A stretch of 64,000 nucleotides of DNA, taken from positions 62,001-126,000 of the forward strand of contig NZ_JAFCJE010000008.1 in assembly GCF_018131185.1 (NCBI RefSeq). Reading direction: 5' to 3'. Below, piece after piece: positions 41,141 to 49,882 of the stretch. The translations under genes and the position numbers were made by a program. This DNA comes from Bradyrhizobium diazoefficiens. Lineage in GTDB: Bacteria > Pseudomonadota > Alphaproteobacteria > Rhizobiales > Xanthobacteraceae. The number at the start of each line of letters is the position of its first letter. The stretch's first letter is position 1. A model generated the notes under the pieces. That model was given only the letters and a program-made list of their open reading frames with translations. It did not search any database and was not told the DNA's origin.

Positions 41141-42328
41141 TTACTTCGAGACCAGATAGTCGACCGGGATCTTCTCCGAAATCGTCCACTGATCGACCAT
41201 CTTCGGCTTGCCGCCCTCGGTGTCGATGATCAGGTAACGGCCCTGGTTCTGATGGTGGATGTCCTTGTTGAAGGTGCGCGGTCCGAACAGCGTGGCCTCG
41301 TTGTTCATCTTTTCCAGCTCGGCGACAACGGCCGGGGCGTCGGTGGTCTTGGCGCGTTCGACCGCCTTGGCCCAGACTTCGATCAGGACATAGCCGGGAT
41401 AGACGTACTGGCTGGAGGGATCGCCGCCGGTCACGTCCTTGTACTTCTTGTTGAACTCGTTGACCTTCGGATTGGGATCGTCGCCGTAGATCGAGCCTTG
41501 CACCGGAACGTAGAAGTTCGACAGGTCAGGAATGGCGTTCAGCCAGTAGCTGCCGTCCATGCTGGAGCCGTTGAGGATCATCGATTTGATGCCGGCGGCC
41601 CGGATCTGCTTGATGGCCGAGACCGCGCCCGGCATCATCGTGCAGACCATGATGGCGTCGGGCTCCTTCGGCAGGCTCTTGATGCGCGTGATCTGGGACG
41701 CGATCGAGGCGTCGTCATTCTTGAACGTGTCGCTTCCGGCCAGCTTGGCGTCCTTCAGCTTCGGCATCATCCAGTCGAAACCGTCGCAGATACCCTTGTT
41801 GTAGACGGTCCAGCTGTCGAGCAGCCGGTAGAAGCTGCGGGCATTCTTCTTGTTGTAAGCCCATTCCGCCATGGTCGCGCCCTGCACGGCGGCCAGCACG
41901 GAGGCGGAGAACGAGTAGGGACCGACGCCGGGGATGCCGGCCTTGATCGATTCGGCGCAAAGGAAGAACGAGACCTTGCCGGCCGCTTGCGCCTGGAGCG
42001 CCGCCGGCGCGCCGAAGTCGTAGTCGCAGGAAACGATCACGAGGTCGGCGCCCTGGTCGAGGACGGCGAGGCCGGCCTTGGCGCCTTCAGCCTGATCGGT
42101 CTTGGTGTCGGCGAAGACGGCCTTGATCTTCTTGCCGAGCAGGCCGCCCGCCTTGTTGATCTCGTCGATGCGGATCATGGCCGCATCCTGTGCCGGCTTG
42201 TCATATGCCTGCATGAAGCCTGAAGCCGCGGTCGCAAATCCGATGACGATCTCGTCGGCCGCTTTGGCCGGTGTGAGCCAGAGTGCGGCCACTCCGGTCA
42301 GGACGCCCAGTATTCTCGCAAGACGCAT
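41141..42328 (-). CDS. Liv-type ABC substrate-binding protein
   Basis: A 395-residue periplasmic binding protein of the branched-chain amino acid/amide type. The signal peptide ends at TPAKAAD. The mature part opens EIVIGFATAASGFMQAYD and includes GLLGKKIKAVFADTKTDQAE, IVSCDYDFGAPAALQAQAAG and QYVYPGYVLIEVWAKAVERA. GGAGG lies seven bases before ATG 42328 and only one before ATG 42334, so I prefer 42328. It is encoded after the four transporter genes and before pxpA, so its ligand may be a lactam, amide or N-heterocycle (inference). Confidence 0.92.
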   Translation of the reverse strand: MRLARILGVLTGVAALWLTPAKAADEIVIGFATAASGFMQAYDKPAQDAAMIRIDEINKAGGLLGKKIKAVFADTKTDQAEGAKAGLAVLDQGADLVIVSCDYDFGAPAALQAQAAGKVSFFLCAESIKAGIPGVGPYSFSASVLAAVQGATMAEWAYNKKNARSFYRLLDSWTVYNKGICDGFDWMMPKLKDAKLAGSDTFKNDDASIASQITRIKSLPKEPDAIMVCTMMPGAVSAIKQIRAAGIKSMILNGSSMDGSYWLNAIPDLSNFYVPVQGSIYGDDPNPKVNEFNKKYKDVTGGDPSSQYVYPGYVLIEVWAKAVERAKTTDAPAVVAELEKMNNEATLFGPRTFNKDIHHQNQGRYLIIDTEGGKPKMVDQWTISEKIPVDYLVSK

Positions 42329-42356
42329 AACCATTCCTCCAGTTGTGCAGTGAAAT

Positions 42357-43427
42357 TCAGCTCAGTTCCTTCGCCGTCCGCACGGGGCGTGACCATCGTC
42401 GCAGCACCGGCCATCCGCGCCAGGAGAACTCCCGGTTGCGAGTGAGGCCGGTCGGCAGATACATCAGGATGACGATGGTGATGATGCCGATCGCGATCTC
42501 CTGGATCCCGTTGGGCAGTGCGACCTTGAGTGCGCCAAGGCTGATGCCCTTTTCGAGGTTGCGGAACAGCTCGATCAGCACCGAGATCGCGACGACGCCG
42601 GTGACGGCACCGCTGAGGCTGTACATGCCGCCGACGACCAGCATCGACAGTGTGATGAACGTCGTGCGCAGGTAAAAGGCGCCGGGATTGACGATGCTGA
42701 GGAAGTGCGCATAGAGCGCGCCGGCGATGCCGATGATGAAGGCGCTGACCACGAACGCGATCAGCCGTTCGCGAACAATGTCGATTCCCGAGGCGCTGGC
42801 GGCGACGGACTCGTCGCGCGTGGCGCGAAGCGCGAGCCCGGAGCGGGAAATCGCGTACAGGTATGCGATCACGATCGCAACCGCCGCCCCCAGCCAGCCG
42901 ATCCAGACGTTCATGGTCGGCGGTATGCCGACGATCGAACCCTGTCCGCCCGTGACCGAATCCCAGTTCGAATAGACGTTGTTGATGACGCCAAGCAGTC
43001 CGAAGGTCGCGATCGAGGCTGCAATCCCCGACAGGCGCATGATCACGCGTCCGACGACGAGCGCGAACAAGGCCGCGAAAACCCCTGAGATCGGTGTGGC
43101 CACCCACATCGGCAGTTGCGTATGCAGCAGCCAGGCGGGCAGTCCCTTGAGCGTGATCGATTTCATCACGGGCGGAATCGCGAGCCAGGCGGTCATGTAG
43201 GCGCCGAGGCACATGAAACTGATGTGCCCGAACGACAGCAGGCCGGAATTGCCGACGAAGACGTAGAGGCCGACGACCACCATGATGTTGATGAACATCT
43301 CGACCGCAGTTCGGTTGAACGCACGGCTGCCGAATTGATAGCTTAGAGCGGCCATGACGAGCAGCACGACGATCAGGATGATCGGTGTCAGGATCGTTCG
43401 CCGGATGACAGACGGCCGCTTTGGCAT
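42357..43427 (-). CDS. LivM-type ABC permease
   Basis: A 356-residue inner-membrane permease with about nine to ten hydrophobic segments. LVMAALSYQFGSRAFNRTA at the N-terminus is followed by FVGNSGLLSFGHISFMCLGA, the LivM/LivH signature, and by RSGLALRATRDESVAASAS, the ATPase-contact loop. TTFITLSMLVVGGMYSLSGA is also typical. It follows the LivH-type gene by three bases and ends about 30 bases before the binding-protein gene. Confidence 0.94.
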   Translation of the reverse strand: MPKRPSVIRRTILTPIILIVVLLVMAALSYQFGSRAFNRTAVEMFINIMVVVGLYVFVGNSGLLSFGHISFMCLGAYMTAWLAIPPVMKSITLKGLPAWLLHTQLPMWVATPISGVFAALFALVVGRVIMRLSGIAASIATFGLLGVINNVYSNWDSVTGGQGSIVGIPPTMNVWIGWLGAAVAIVIAYLYAISRSGLALRATRDESVAASASGIDIVRERLIAFVVSAFIIGIAGALYAHFLSIVNPGAFYLRTTFITLSMLVVGGMYSLSGAVTGVVAISVLIELFRNLEKGISLGALKVALPNGIQEIAIGIITIVILMYLPTGLTRNREFSWRGWPVLRRWSRPVRTAKELS

Positions 43428-43430
43428 CGA

Positions 43431-44345
43431 TCAGACCCTCTGCTTGGCGGATTTCGGCGCGAACAGGCCTTGCGGCCGCACCAGCAGGACGACGATCACC
43501 GCGCCATAGACGAAGGCATCACGGAAGACGCGCGCGTCATGCGGCAATGTTGCCTGGAAGACGACGCTGGCGGCGCCGATGATGAAGCCGCCGGCGACAG
43601 CGCCGGGCACACTGCCGAGACCGCCGATCACGGTGGCGATGAAGGCGATCAGCATCACATTGGCGCCCATGTTGATGTCGGCCGTGCCTGAGATGGTGGC
43701 CAGGATCAATCCGATCGCCGCGGCCAGCATGCCGCTGATGGCAAAGGCCAGCAGGATGACGCCGTTGGCACGGACTCCGAGCATGCGCGCCATGGTGAAG
43801 TTTTCGGCGGCCGCGCGCATTTCGAGGCCATAGCGCGTGCGCTTGAGGAACAGCACGAGCACGGCGAGCGCGGCCAGCGTGATGACGATGGTCACGACTT
43901 GCAGCATCGGGATATGGGCGCCGAGAAATTCCACCGGCAGGCCGAGGCTTGGCCACAGGGTGATCGATTTCGGGCGGCTCGAATAGAAGGTCAGCAGGAC
44001 GTGGCGGATGACGAATCCGAGAGCGAAGGAGGCGATCATCATCGTTGCCGGATTGGCGTTGCGGAAACGGCGGAACACGACGATCTCCGACAGGATCGAG
44101 AGTGCCGCGCCGATCATGAGCAAGAGCGGAATCAGGAGATAGAACGGCAGCATGCCGGCAAAGACCACCGCTGTTGCGTTGACCGACGGCCACAGCATTG
44201 CGAACACACAGAAGGCGATGAAGTCGCCATGGGCGAAGTTGACGAGCCGCATGACGCCGAAGATCAGCGCGATACCGAGCGCGCCCAGGGCATAGAGACT
44301 GCCGAGGCTCAGTGCGTCGAAGATGATCTGCAGGACCGCGGTCAT
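43431..44345 (-). CDS. LivH-type ABC permease
   Basis: A 304-residue permease, the partner of the LivM-type protein. It has DALSLGSLYALGALGIALIF, GVMRLVNFAHGDFIAFCVFA (the LivH signature), RYGLEMRAAAENFTMARMLG (contact loop) and IGGLGSVPGAVAGGFIIGAA. Eight or so hydrophobic segments are visible. It is separated from the LivF-type gene by two bases, within a continuous transcription unit. Confidence 0.95.
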   Translation of the reverse strand: MTAVLQIIFDALSLGSLYALGALGIALIFGVMRLVNFAHGDFIAFCVFAMLWPSVNATAVVFAGMLPFYLLIPLLLMIGAALSILSEIVVFRRFRNANPATMMIASFALGFVIRHVLLTFYSSRPKSITLWPSLGLPVEFLGAHIPMLQVVTIVITLAALAVLVLFLKRTRYGLEMRAAAENFTMARMLGVRANGVILLAFAISGMLAAAIGLILATISGTADINMGANVMLIAFIATVIGGLGSVPGAVAGGFIIGAASVVFQATLPHDARVFRDAFVYGAVIVVLLVRPQGLFAPKSAKQRV

Positions 44346-44347
44346 TC

Positions 44348-45070
44348 TCAGTGATCTCCGAAGCCGAAATAGGCCTGCTTCAGGCGCTCGTCCTTGATCA
44401 TGTCGGCGGCTGCGCCCTCGAGGACGATGCGCCCGCCGCGGATCAGGATCATGCGTCCGCCGGCCATCATGGCGCGCGTCGAGCTCTGCTCGACGATCAG
44501 CAGCGTCAGCTTGCGCTGCGCCCGCAGCCGCACCAGGATCTCGTAGACCTGATCGATGATCTTGGGTGCAAGTCCGAGCGACGGCTCGTCGATCGCCATG
44601 ATGCGCGGAGCCGTCATCAACGCGCGACCGATGACGAGCATCTGCTGCTGGCCGCCCGAGAGCATGCCGGCCGCCGTGTGTCGGCGATCGGCCAGCATCG
44701 GGAATTCGGCGTAGACGGACTCGAGGTCGCCGGCGATCTTGTGCCTGTCGGCTCGCATGCCGGTGCCGACCTTGAGATTCTCCTCGATGCTCAGTGCGCC
44801 GAAGACGTTGCGTCCTTCCGGCACCAGCGAGAATCCGCGGCGCGCGATGTCCTCCGGCGCGGCGCCCGTCACTTTCGCGCCGTCCATGGTGATGGAGCCC
44901 GATCCCACCGGTACGACGCCGGCGAGCGCGTTCAGCAGCGTCGACTTTCCTGCGCCGTTGGGGCCTGTCACGAAGAGAACCTCACCCTCGGCGACCTCTA
45001 GCGTGACGCCGCGCAGGGCTGTCAGGCGTCCGTAGCTGACGGTGATGTCGTCGACGGCGAGCAGCGTCAT
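44348..45070 (-). CDS. LivF-type ABC ATPase
   Basis: A 240-residue ATPase. It has Walker A GPNGAGKST, LVPEGRNVFGALSIEENLKV (Q-loop region typical of LivF), signature AGMLSGGQQQMLVIGRALM, Walker B IMAIDEPSLGLAP, and LLIVEQSSTRAMM, where Gln stands near the His switch as usual in LivF. Its ATG overlaps the LivG-type stop as ATGA. Confidence 0.95.
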   Translation of the reverse strand: MTLLAVDDITVSYGRLTALRGVTLEVAEGEVLFVTGPNGAGKSTLLNALAGVVPVGSGSITMDGAKVTGAAPEDIARRGFSLVPEGRNVFGALSIEENLKVGTGMRADRHKIAGDLESVYAEFPMLADRRHTAAGMLSGGQQQMLVIGRALMTAPRIMAIDEPSLGLAPKIIDQVYEILVRLRAQRKLTLLIVEQSSTRAMMAGGRMILIRGGRIVLEGAAADMIKDERLKQAYFGFGDH

Positions 45071-45843
45071 GATGCGGCGCCCATCTCGGTCGCGAGCGCC
45101 GGAATCACGTCGTCGCGCTGCGTGCCCATGTAGGCGTGCCGGACCGCGTCGCTGTCGCGGATCTGCGCAGGCGCGCCGACTTCGATGATCTCGCCGGAAT
45201 CGAGCACGAAGATGCGCTCGCAGAGTTCAAGCACGAGGCCAATGTTGTGCTCGATCAGCAGCACGCCGACGCCGAGTTCGCCGGCGATCCGCCTGATGAT
45301 GACGGCCAGATCGTGGCTTTCATGCTCGGACATGCCGGCCGCGGGCTCGTCCAGCAGCAGATAGCGCGGCGTGCACATGATGGCGCGGCCGATAGCGACG
45401 CGGCGTTCGTCGGTATAGGGCAGGGCGCCTGCGATCGTGCTGCCGAGGTGCGATATGCCGAGCCAGGTCAGCACGCGCTCGGCCTCCGTGATCGCCTCGC
45501 GCCGGGTCTGACCGAGACCCACGCCTGTAACCTCTAGATTGTCCACAACCGGCAGATCGCGGAAAAGTCGTCCGGACTGGAACGTGCGCGCGACGCCCTT
45601 GCGTCGCAGCTTGTGGGCCGCGATGCCGTTGAGGACCTCGCCTTCCAGCTCGACGGTCCCCGTGCCGACCGGCTGAAACCCCGACAGCACATTAATAAGT
45701 GTCGTTTTCCCGGCGCCGTTGGGGCCGATCAGTCCGGTGATGCGTCCCCGCGGAACCGTGAGCGTGACTTTTGACAGCGCCTTCAAGCCTTCGAACTGGA
45801 CGCTGACGTCGCGAGCGCCCAACTCCAAACCACCGGAAGCCAT
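45067..45843 (-). CDS. LivG-type ABC ATPase
   Basis: A 258-residue ATPase. It has Walker A GPNGAGKTTLINVLSG, the LivG-type RKGVARTFQSGRLFRDLPVV, signature LPYTDERRVAIGRAIM, Walker B YLLLDEPAAGMSEHES and switch His in LLIEHNIGLVLELC. The signature is LPYTDERR rather than the usual LSYGxQR. It is the first gene of the nine-kilobase liv-pxp operon. GAAGG precedes the ATG. Confidence 0.94.
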   Translation of the reverse strand: MASGGLELGARDVSVQFEGLKALSKVTLTVPRGRITGLIGPNGAGKTTLINVLSGFQPVGTGTVELEGEVLNGIAAHKLRRKGVARTFQSGRLFRDLPVVDNLEVTGVGLGQTRREAITEAERVLTWLGISHLGSTIAGALPYTDERRVAIGRAIMCTPRYLLLDEPAAGMSEHESHDLAVIIRRIAGELGVGVLLIEHNIGLVLELCERIFVLDSGEIIEVGAPAQIRDSDAVRHAYMGTQRDDVIPALATEMGAAS

Positions 45844-45915
45844 CTCAACGCCTTCTCACTCGCCGCCCATCACAAACGGAGTTTTGCGTTGCGGCAGACG
45901 CTTGTAAAATTCGAA

Positions 45916-45932
45916 ATATCGTTCGCCGATAT
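45916..45932. promoter_or_regulatory. Small palindrome upstream of the liv-pxp operon
   Basis: ATATCG-TTCGC-CGATAT, about 70 bases before the first gene of the operon. It could be an operator, but arms of only six bases are weak evidence. The 242-base gap (45844-46085) holds no gene. Confidence 0.25.
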
Positions 45933-46085
45933 CGGAAATTGTGATGATGCTGACGTTCCCAGGATTCTTTCCCGGCTGGGCAGCGCCGGTCATGGCGCTC
46001 TGGAGCCGCGGAACAGCAAGACTGGAGCGAGGGCAAAACTGGAACGAAATCAAAACAAGCGACCTGGTCGCGTCACGCGCGACCA

Positions 46086-47069
46086 TCAAAGCGCTTGCAG
46101 GAATCGCTCTCCCATCGCGACGGTTGCATCGGTGTAGTCCGTTCCCAGCCGTCGTGCGGTCTCGGTGTCCGAATGCGAGGCGATCCAGGCAGTCAGCAGC
46201 ATGCGCCGGAGCATCACGAAAATGGGCAGCATGAGCTCGTCTTCGCGCGAAACCGACGCGATCGCGCGATATCCGTCGAGCCATGATGCCTGGAGTTCAG
46301 CCACCACGGGCTCGTGCTCCATGAAGCTGACGGCGGCGGCAAAGTCGTAGAAGAACCAGGAGAAGCCGCAATCGTCGAAGTCGATGACGCCGAGACGCGC
46401 ACCGTCGACGAGAAGATTGGCCGGCCGCAGATCGGCGTGGATCAGACCGAATCGGTCGTGAGTGTTTCCGTAGCTATCGAGACGCTGCTTGAGTGTGTCG
46501 GCGACCCTCTGCAGCAATTGTCGGCCATCGTCGCGAAGACCGAGGCCGGCCCGCCAATCGCCCCACAACGGTCGTGTGCCCAACATTGCATCAAAATCCC
46601 AGATCTTGCGCTGAAAGTCCGGCGGCCGCTTCCATCGGCGGCTATGCGCATGAAGCCTGGCACAGATCGCACCGAGCTTGCCGAACCAGGCAACGAGATC
46701 GTCCGATGGATCGGGCTCCTTGCCGCTGAGAAACTCGAATGCCGCAACCTGTCGCCGCGAGCCGTTCAAGACGATCGGACATAGCGCCCGGCTCTCACGA
46801 TCGGCGACCGGGCGAGGCGTGACGACAATATCCTCCGCTATCAGCGCATTGATCCAGGCGAGCTCGGACCTGATCTCGGCCGACGTGTGGTAGCCGATCC
46901 GTTGCACGCGCAGCACAAGCCTCCGTCCAGATGCCGCATCCTGTGCCAGGAATGTCGTGTTCTCGGAATGGCTGAGGAAGGAGACCGTCGATTGTGACGA
47001 GAGGCCCCAGAGCGGCAATGCCGCGCCAAGCTCGGTCTGCATGCTTTCGATCAAGCTCGGAGTCATCAT
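46086..47069 (-). CDS. APH-fold phosphotransferase (homoserine-kinase-II/SrkA-like)
   Basis: A 327-residue aminoglycoside-phosphotransferase-fold kinase. The nucleotide pocket begins STVSFLSHSENTTFLAQD. The catalytic loop is RFGLIHADLRPANLL with Asp and Asn, and the metal-binding motif is LGVIDFDDCGFSWFFYD. ENTTF resembles the SENxT motif of the homoserine-kinase-like branch, which includes hydroxylysine kinase. Its ATG overlaps the NagD-like gene's stop as ATGA, so phosphatase and kinase are co-translated. Substrate unknown; a small hydroxylated amine or amino acid is plausible (inference). Confidence 0.88.
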   Translation of the reverse strand: MMTPSLIESMQTELGAALPLWGLSSQSTVSFLSHSENTTFLAQDAASGRRLVLRVQRIGYHTSAEIRSELAWINALIAEDIVVTPRPVADRESRALCPIVLNGSRRQVAAFEFLSGKEPDPSDDLVAWFGKLGAICARLHAHSRRWKRPPDFQRKIWDFDAMLGTRPLWGDWRAGLGLRDDGRQLLQRVADTLKQRLDSYGNTHDRFGLIHADLRPANLLVDGARLGVIDFDDCGFSWFFYDFAAAVSFMEHEPVVAELQASWLDGYRAIASVSREDELMLPIFVMLRRMLLTAWIASHSDTETARRLGTDYTDATVAMGERFLQAL

Positions 47070-47890
47070 GAGAGCCGGCCGGCCGTCCCGGAAGTGGCAT
47101 CGAGGAGATCAAGAAGGCTCGACACGATGCGATCGGGGACGACGCCCGCGGCCGCGTTGAACGGCACGTCGCTGGCGAGCAAGATGGAGCGCAGGCCGGC
47201 GGCGTTGCCCGCCGCGATATCGGTCGCGACCTGGTCGCCGATCATGATCGTTTCGTGCTTGGCGGTGCCGAGATGCGCAAGCGCCTGCTCGATCAGGAAC
47301 GGATGTGGCTTGCCGACGACGATCGGCTTCGCACTTGGTACTGCAGCGACCACCGCCGCCGTCAGCACGCCGACGCAAGGGTCATATCCATCGTGCACGG
47401 GCGTGAGGACGTCGGGATTGGTCGCAACGATCGCTGCTCCCGCCAGTGCGGCCCGTATGGCCGTTCGCAGCTTGGCGTAGTCGAGCATCGAATCGAAGCC
47501 GAGCACCACGACTTCCGGGTCCACAGAGGTCAGATCATAGCCGGCTGCCTCAATGGCCGCGAGCAACGGCTGTTCGCCGATCGCAAAGACCGGCGTGCCT
47601 TGCGGCCAGCGTCTTGCGAGCAGGGCCGTCGCCGCCGAGATGGTATTGAAGACCTGCCGTGAGTTTGCCGGAATGCCGATGCTGGTCAGCTTCGCCACAA
47701 ATTGCGCGGCAGATTTGGTCGAGTTGTTGGTGACGAACGCATACGGCAGGCCCTGCTCGTGCCAGGCGCGGAACGCTCTTACCGAGCTTGGGATCGCGGC
47801 ATCTCCTCGATAGGCCACGCCGTCGAGGTCCGAGATGATGCCGCGAACGGTCGGGAACGTCTGTGTTTTCAAGGCAGGGATTCCGCTCAT
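47066..47890 (-). CDS. HAD-IIA phosphatase (NagD-like)
   Basis: A 274-residue haloacid-dehalogenase phosphatase. Motif I is ISDLDGVAYRGD with Asp21 and Asp23. Motif II is FVTNNSTKS. A C2 cap follows (VVVLGFDSMLDYAKL). Motif III is VVGKPHPFLI and motif IV MIGDQVATDIAAG. Homologues act on small phosphorylated molecules such as AMP, UMP or phosphoglycolate. It is the first gene of the two-gene operon with the APH-fold kinase and diverges from the peptide-type transporter operon. Confidence 0.92.
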   Translation of the reverse strand: MSGIPALKTQTFPTVRGIISDLDGVAYRGDAAIPSSVRAFRAWHEQGLPYAFVTNNSTKSAAQFVAKLTSIGIPANSRQVFNTISAATALLARRWPQGTPVFAIGEQPLLAAIEAAGYDLTSVDPEVVVLGFDSMLDYAKLRTAIRAALAGAAIVATNPDVLTPVHDGYDPCVGVLTAAVVAAVPSAKPIVVGKPHPFLIEQALAHLGTAKHETIMIGDQVATDIAAGNAAGLRSILLASDVPFNAAAGVVPDRIVSSLLDLLDATSGTAGRLS

Positions 47891-48205
47891 TTCGAAAGGC
47901 GAAAATTATAGGCTCACCGTCTCCGAACCGCTGTTCCGAGCGTCCATCATTCCTGTCCTGCACAGTGGAGAGGCGCGGATGCCTCGGAGTTGGGCGCTGC
48001 GCTCCGGGCGATCAGGAGTCGCCGCGCGCAATCGTCGCATCCGGGAGTGTCAGCAACGGAATCGTGGAGCAGCAGGAATCGGGCAAGCGCGGCCTTTGGT
48101 CTACGCTTTGCAGGTTGAGGACGTTGCGCGAGACGATCGAAACGGCTGAGGCCCCGCGCCCTCGGCAGCAGTTTCAACGTTGCCAAAATCATCGAGGGAT
48201 AGGAC
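47891..48205. other. Divergent intergenic region, no gene recognised
   Basis: These 315 bases separate the NagD-like gene (leftward) from the peptide-type binding-protein gene (rightward) and should hold both promoters. No consensus promoter or convincing dyad stands out. The short open frames crossing it lack ribosome binding sites and family resemblance. Confidence 0.5.
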
Positions 48206-49768
48206 ATGATCAACCGTAGAGACGTGATGTTAGGAGGGCTTGCCGGTGCCGCAGCGTTCGGCTTCGGACGGGTCAACCCGGACTTCCTGGTAAATTCAGC
48301 TTTTGCGGCCGAAGGCAAGGCGCTGCGTTTTCTCGGCGCCGAGGCGCTGTCCGGCAATTGGGATCCGACCACGCACACCAATCTTGGCCAGCTCATCGTC
48401 GAGGGGTTTGTGTTTGGCTATCTGACGCGGGCGCCGATGAAGCCGGACAAGCCGGACGAGCTGATCTTCGAATTGGCGGAGTCGATGACGCCGATCGATG
48501 CTTCCACGATGGAAGTCAAGCTTCGGAAGGGCATCAAGTTTCACGACGGCACGCCGTTTACGGCAGCCGACGTCAAGGCGACCTATGAATATGGCTGCCT
48601 GCCCGATCGACCGGCGCAGTGGTATCCGGGCCTCGTCACCGTTGACGTCGTCGACGACTTCACCTGCCGCATCAACACCAAGGCACACGGTTATCCGGCG
48701 TCGCTCTACTATTATCTTTCCTCGTTCCTGCCGATCATGTCCGCCAAGAACGTCGCCAACAAGGCGCAGTTGTCGGCTCGCATGAACGGCACCGGGCCGT
48801 ACAAATATGTCGAGCAGAAGGGCGATACCACCGTTCTCGCCGCCAACGCCGACTTCTTCCTCGGCGCGCCCAAGATTCCTGGCGTCGAATATCATTTCGT
48901 CGGCGACACCACGACCCGGACGCTGTCGTTGCTGAATGGCTCGGCGGACATCATCGAGCGGCTGGAGCAGGAGCAGGTCGATACGATTTCCAAGGATGCC
49001 CGCTTCAACATCCACAAGGCGGTGTCGGTCGAGAACAAATATCTGTTCTTCCGCTGCTCCAAGAAGCCGTTCGACGATCCCCGCATTCGTCTCGCGGCGT
49101 GCCATTCAATCGACCGCAAGCAGGTTCTTGAAATTCTCGGCGTCTCCGGAACCTACTCCAAGGCGCATATCTCGCCGGTGAAGTTCGGCTATACGGAGGT
49201 CGCCGAGTATCCGGAATTCGATCCAGCCAAGGCCCAGAAGCTGCTGGCGGAAGCCGGCTTCCCGAAGGGCCAGGGCCTGCCCGAACTCACCTATTACACC
49301 TCGGTGGGCTTCTATCCGAAGACCAAGGAATATGCCGAGCTGATCACCGGCATGCTCCAGGAACAGGGTTTCAAGGTCAATCTTCAGACCCTCGAAGTCG
49401 CGGCCTGGGGCAACTTGCTCTATGACAAGCCGGGCGGCGGCGAAGGCAACATGATCGACTGCGGCTGGTGCACGGGTTCGCCCGAGCCGGATCTGGTGCT
49501 GCGCACCCACTTCCATTCCTCATCCAAGCGCATCACCGGCATCGTCGACAAGGACATCGACGCGGTGCTCGACAAGGAGCGCAACGCCACCTCTATCGAA
49601 GAGCGCAAGAAGATCCTCCAGACCGAGACGCTGCCGACCATCGCCAAAAAGGCGCCGGCACTGGCGTTGTTCACCTCGGTCTTCATCCACGCCTACAGCA
49701 AGAAGCTCGACGGCCTCTACATCTACCCGAACGGCATGCAGGACATGACCAAGGCCACACTGGCATGA
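48206..49768 (+). CDS. Peptide/opine-type ABC substrate-binding protein (SBP family 5)
   Basis: A 520-residue periplasmic binding protein of the DppA/OppA type. The N-terminus MINRRDVMLGGLAGAAAFGF is a Tat-like signal with RRDxM, ending near SAFAAEG. The mature part has VKLRKGIKFHDGTPFTAADV, MNGTGPYKYVEQKGDTTVLA and AKAQKLLAEAGFPKGQGLPE. GAGGG and AGGA precede the ATG. It is the first gene of a four-gene transporter operon and is followed by a perfect hairpin. The ligand could be a peptide or another amine or amide compound. Confidence 0.94.
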   Translation: MINRRDVMLGGLAGAAAFGFGRVNPDFLVNSAFAAEGKALRFLGAEALSGNWDPTTHTNLGQLIVEGFVFGYLTRAPMKPDKPDELIFELAESMTPIDASTMEVKLRKGIKFHDGTPFTAADVKATYEYGCLPDRPAQWYPGLVTVDVVDDFTCRINTKAHGYPASLYYYLSSFLPIMSAKNVANKAQLSARMNGTGPYKYVEQKGDTTVLAANADFFLGAPKIPGVEYHFVGDTTTRTLSLLNGSADIIERLEQEQVDTISKDARFNIHKAVSVENKYLFFRCSKKPFDDPRIRLAACHSIDRKQVLEILGVSGTYSKAHISPVKFGYTEVAEYPEFDPAKAQKLLAEAGFPKGQGLPELTYYTSVGFYPKTKEYAELITGMLQEQGFKVNLQTLEVAAWGNLLYDKPGGGEGNMIDCGWCTGSPEPDLVLRTHFHSSSKRITGIVDKDIDAVLDKERNATSIEERKKILQTETLPTIAKKAPALALFTSVFIHAYSKKLDGLYIYPNGMQDMTKATLA

Positions 49769-49776
49769 TGATTGCT

Positions 49777-49806
49777 CCGATAGGTCGGACTTGTCCGACC
49801 TATCGG
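49777..49806 (+). terminator. Perfect 14-bp hairpin after the peptide-type binding-protein gene
   Basis: CCGATAGGTCGGAC and GTCCGACCTATCGG are exact complements around TT, nine bases after the stop. The permease gene starts 77 bases later on the same strand. The tail is GGTTT only, so stabilisation or partial termination between binding protein and permeases is more likely than full termination. Confidence 0.65.
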
Positions 49807-49882
49807 GTTTCTCAGGTCGGTTGCAGGGCCAGACGACCCGGCCTGCCGGAACTCCCGACGAATGCAAGGGTAGCTCTTCCCG

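Noticed and set aside
48163..48183. GGCAGCAGTTTCAACG shared with position about 4825-4840
   Set aside because: A single 16-base match without palindrome or spacing pattern. It could be chance or a fragment of a dispersed repeat, and two copies are not enough to call it.
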